Source: Bacteroidetes bacterium UBA2234
GTDB taxonomy: Bacteria > Bacteroidota > Bacteroidia > NS11-12g > UBA955
Direction of reading: 5' to 3'
DNA: 8,741 bases
Assembly: GCA_002347985.1 (NCBI GenBank)
Contig: DDYM01000059.1
Location: 1-8,741, forward strand
How positions within the stretch are numbered: the first letter of the stretch is position 1; each line of letters begins with the position of its first letter. The translations under genes and the position numbers were made by a program. Shown one piece after another: positions 7,735 to 8,741 of this stretch. The notes under the pieces are model-generated. The model had not been told where the DNA came from and did no database searches. It saw only the letters and a list, made by a program, of their open reading frames with translations.

Positions 7735-8741
7735 ATGAAAGTTATGATAAATTTCAATCGTTGCAAATGGGCCCTGATAGCCATTTCTCTTTTCTCCACC
7801 GGTAAAGTGTATTCGCAACAGCCTTTGGGTTTGGTAGTGGGTGATTTAAATACACCGTATTCGGTATTTATGAATCCGGCGAATGTTGCATCGAACTATT
7901 CGAAAAGGTTTTACGTGAATTGGTGGGGTACATCATTGGAGGCACAGAGCAGCTTTGCATCGTCTTGGAAGCATGAATCGAGCAGTTTGAGAATGGATCA
8001 AACATGGATGCCTAAATCACAAAATCAAAATTGGAGCCTGAATTATTTGAATGAAACCTATGGTCCGTCTATGTTTTTTATGGCCGACAACAAAGTGGGT
8101 TTTGGATTGGGTGTAAAAGCCGTTTCTGGTTTCAATTTTCAAGGAGTGAGTCCTGATTTGGGGAATATTTTGCGTTATGGAAGGTCGGCCTGGGATAAAA
8201 ACATCGGTGGAACCATCAAACAGCAAACGCCATTTGCGTTCAATACGGATAAATATCAAGAATGGTATTTGTCGTTTGGTTCCTACGCCGGCGATGCAAG
8301 TGCCAGAAAAGGATTTTCTGCTTTCAAATGGGGTGCGACTACAAAATTGTTAATTGGAATGGGTGCGGCGCATTTGAGTGCTAGCACGATGGAAGTTCAA
8401 TATCTTGGCAATAACAATCTGCAATTCAATCAATTGAATGCATCTTATATGTATACCGATGCCCAATCTGCATCAAGTACCATGAATGCACCATTGGGAT
8501 TGAAATTTGGTTTGATGTCTGGCGTTGGCGCCGGTGCTGATATCGGTTTTATGTATGAATTAAGACCGGGGATGATGTTGGATTTACATTCATTTAGCGG
8601 ATGTGAACGAGAGTTGAAACGAACCTATAAAGTGAAATTTGGCGCAAGCTTAACCGACATCGGTTTTATCGCATACGATGGTTCTAGTAATACGGTTGGC
8701 GTTTCCAATTATAGTTATAAAATGGATTCGGCATTTTCCAT
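7735..8741 (+). CDS. Probable outer membrane beta-barrel protein resembling DUF5723 (partial, C-terminus outside window)
   Basis: 335 codons are open from the ATG at 7735 to the right edge without a stop; an in-frame ATG at 7744 is an alternative start. The N-terminus is a signal peptide with hydrophobic core WALIAISLF (12-20) and likely cleavage after VYS (25-27), before QQP. The motif MNPAN (46-50) soon after the signal resembles the LNPA motif near the start of Bacteroidota DUF5723 and PorV/FadL-like barrel proteins. The mature part alternates aromatic and glycine-rich stretches that look like beta strands, such as VGFGLGVKAVSGFNF, LKFGLMSGVGAGADIGFMY and VKFGASLTDIGFIAY, so a surface barrel is likely. 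Family members may end in an OmpA-like peptidoglycan-binding domain, which would lie outside the window. The function is unknown. It is divergent from sppA across 142 bases. The DUF5723 assignment is from memory of the motif and is tentative; the secreted beta-rich nature is firmer. Confidence 0.7.
   Translation, partial: MKVMINFNRCKWALIAISLFSTGKVYSQQPLGLVVGDLNTPYSVFMNPANVASNYSKRFYVNWWGTSLEAQSSFASSWKHESSSLRMDQTWMPKSQNQNWSLNYLNETYGPSMFFMADNKVGFGLGVKAVSGFNFQGVSPDLGNILRYGRSAWDKNIGGTIKQQTPFAFNTDKYQEWYLSFGSYAGDASARKGFSAFKWGATTKLLIGMGAAHLSASTMEVQYLGNNNLQFNQLNASYMYTDAQSASSTMNAPLGLKFGLMSGVGAGADIGFMYELRPGMMLDLHSFSGCERELKRTYKVKFGASLTDIGFIAYDGSSNTVGVSNYSYKMDSAFS

Noticed and set aside
8017..8259. An 80-codon minus-strand open frame inside the plus-strand outer membrane protein gene
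   Set aside because: It is antisense to a longer frame with a clear signal peptide and shows no motif of its own.
1..8741. Mobile element, CRISPR array, tRNA, phage or defence gene cluster
   Set aside because: No transposase or integrase motif, no regularly spaced direct repeats, no tRNA-like fold and no defence domain was seen; all long frames are accounted for by envelope and efflux genes.

Overview
The window reads as a piece of chromosome from a member of the Bacteroidota. Three things point there: start codons without GGAGG-type ribosome binding sites, several upstream matches to the Bacteroidota -7 promoter element TAnnTTTG, and typical protein families (a lipoprotein RND adaptor, a long RND pump, and a surface protein resembling DUF5723). 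Genus or family cannot be settled from what is visible.

Layout. From 1 to 5727, all on the minus strand, runs a compact four-gene efflux operon read right to left: a TetR/AcrR-type repressor (5727-5116), a TolC-like outer membrane channel (5105-3750), a lipoprotein periplasmic adaptor (3741-2584) and an RND inner membrane pump (2573 to beyond position 1, cut by the window edge). The spacers within it are only 10, 8 and 10 bases. Upstream of it on the same strand is sppA (7592-5823), an inner membrane peptidase of the long 67K type with both catalytic residues present. A 142-base divergent intergenic region (7593-7734) follows. From 7735 on the plus strand starts a probable secreted outer membrane protein of unknown function, cut by the right window edge.

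How the genes work together. Pump, adaptor and channel should form one tripartite complex spanning both membranes, exporting an unidentified toxic compound using the proton gradient. The TetR protein is the obvious candidate repressor. A perfect 8-base inverted repeat (5762-5791) with arms 22 bases apart lies at the likely -33 position of its promoter and is the best operator candidate. SppA degrades leftover signal peptides or membrane protein fragments, and nothing ties it functionally to the efflux operon beyond shared orientation.

I found no mobile element, CRISPR array, tRNA, rRNA or phage gene. The region looks like ordinary chromosome, and I do not see a convincing new system. The points most worth checking are the extra hydrophobic hairpin in the RND pump, the putative TetR operator, and the uncharacterised outer membrane protein.
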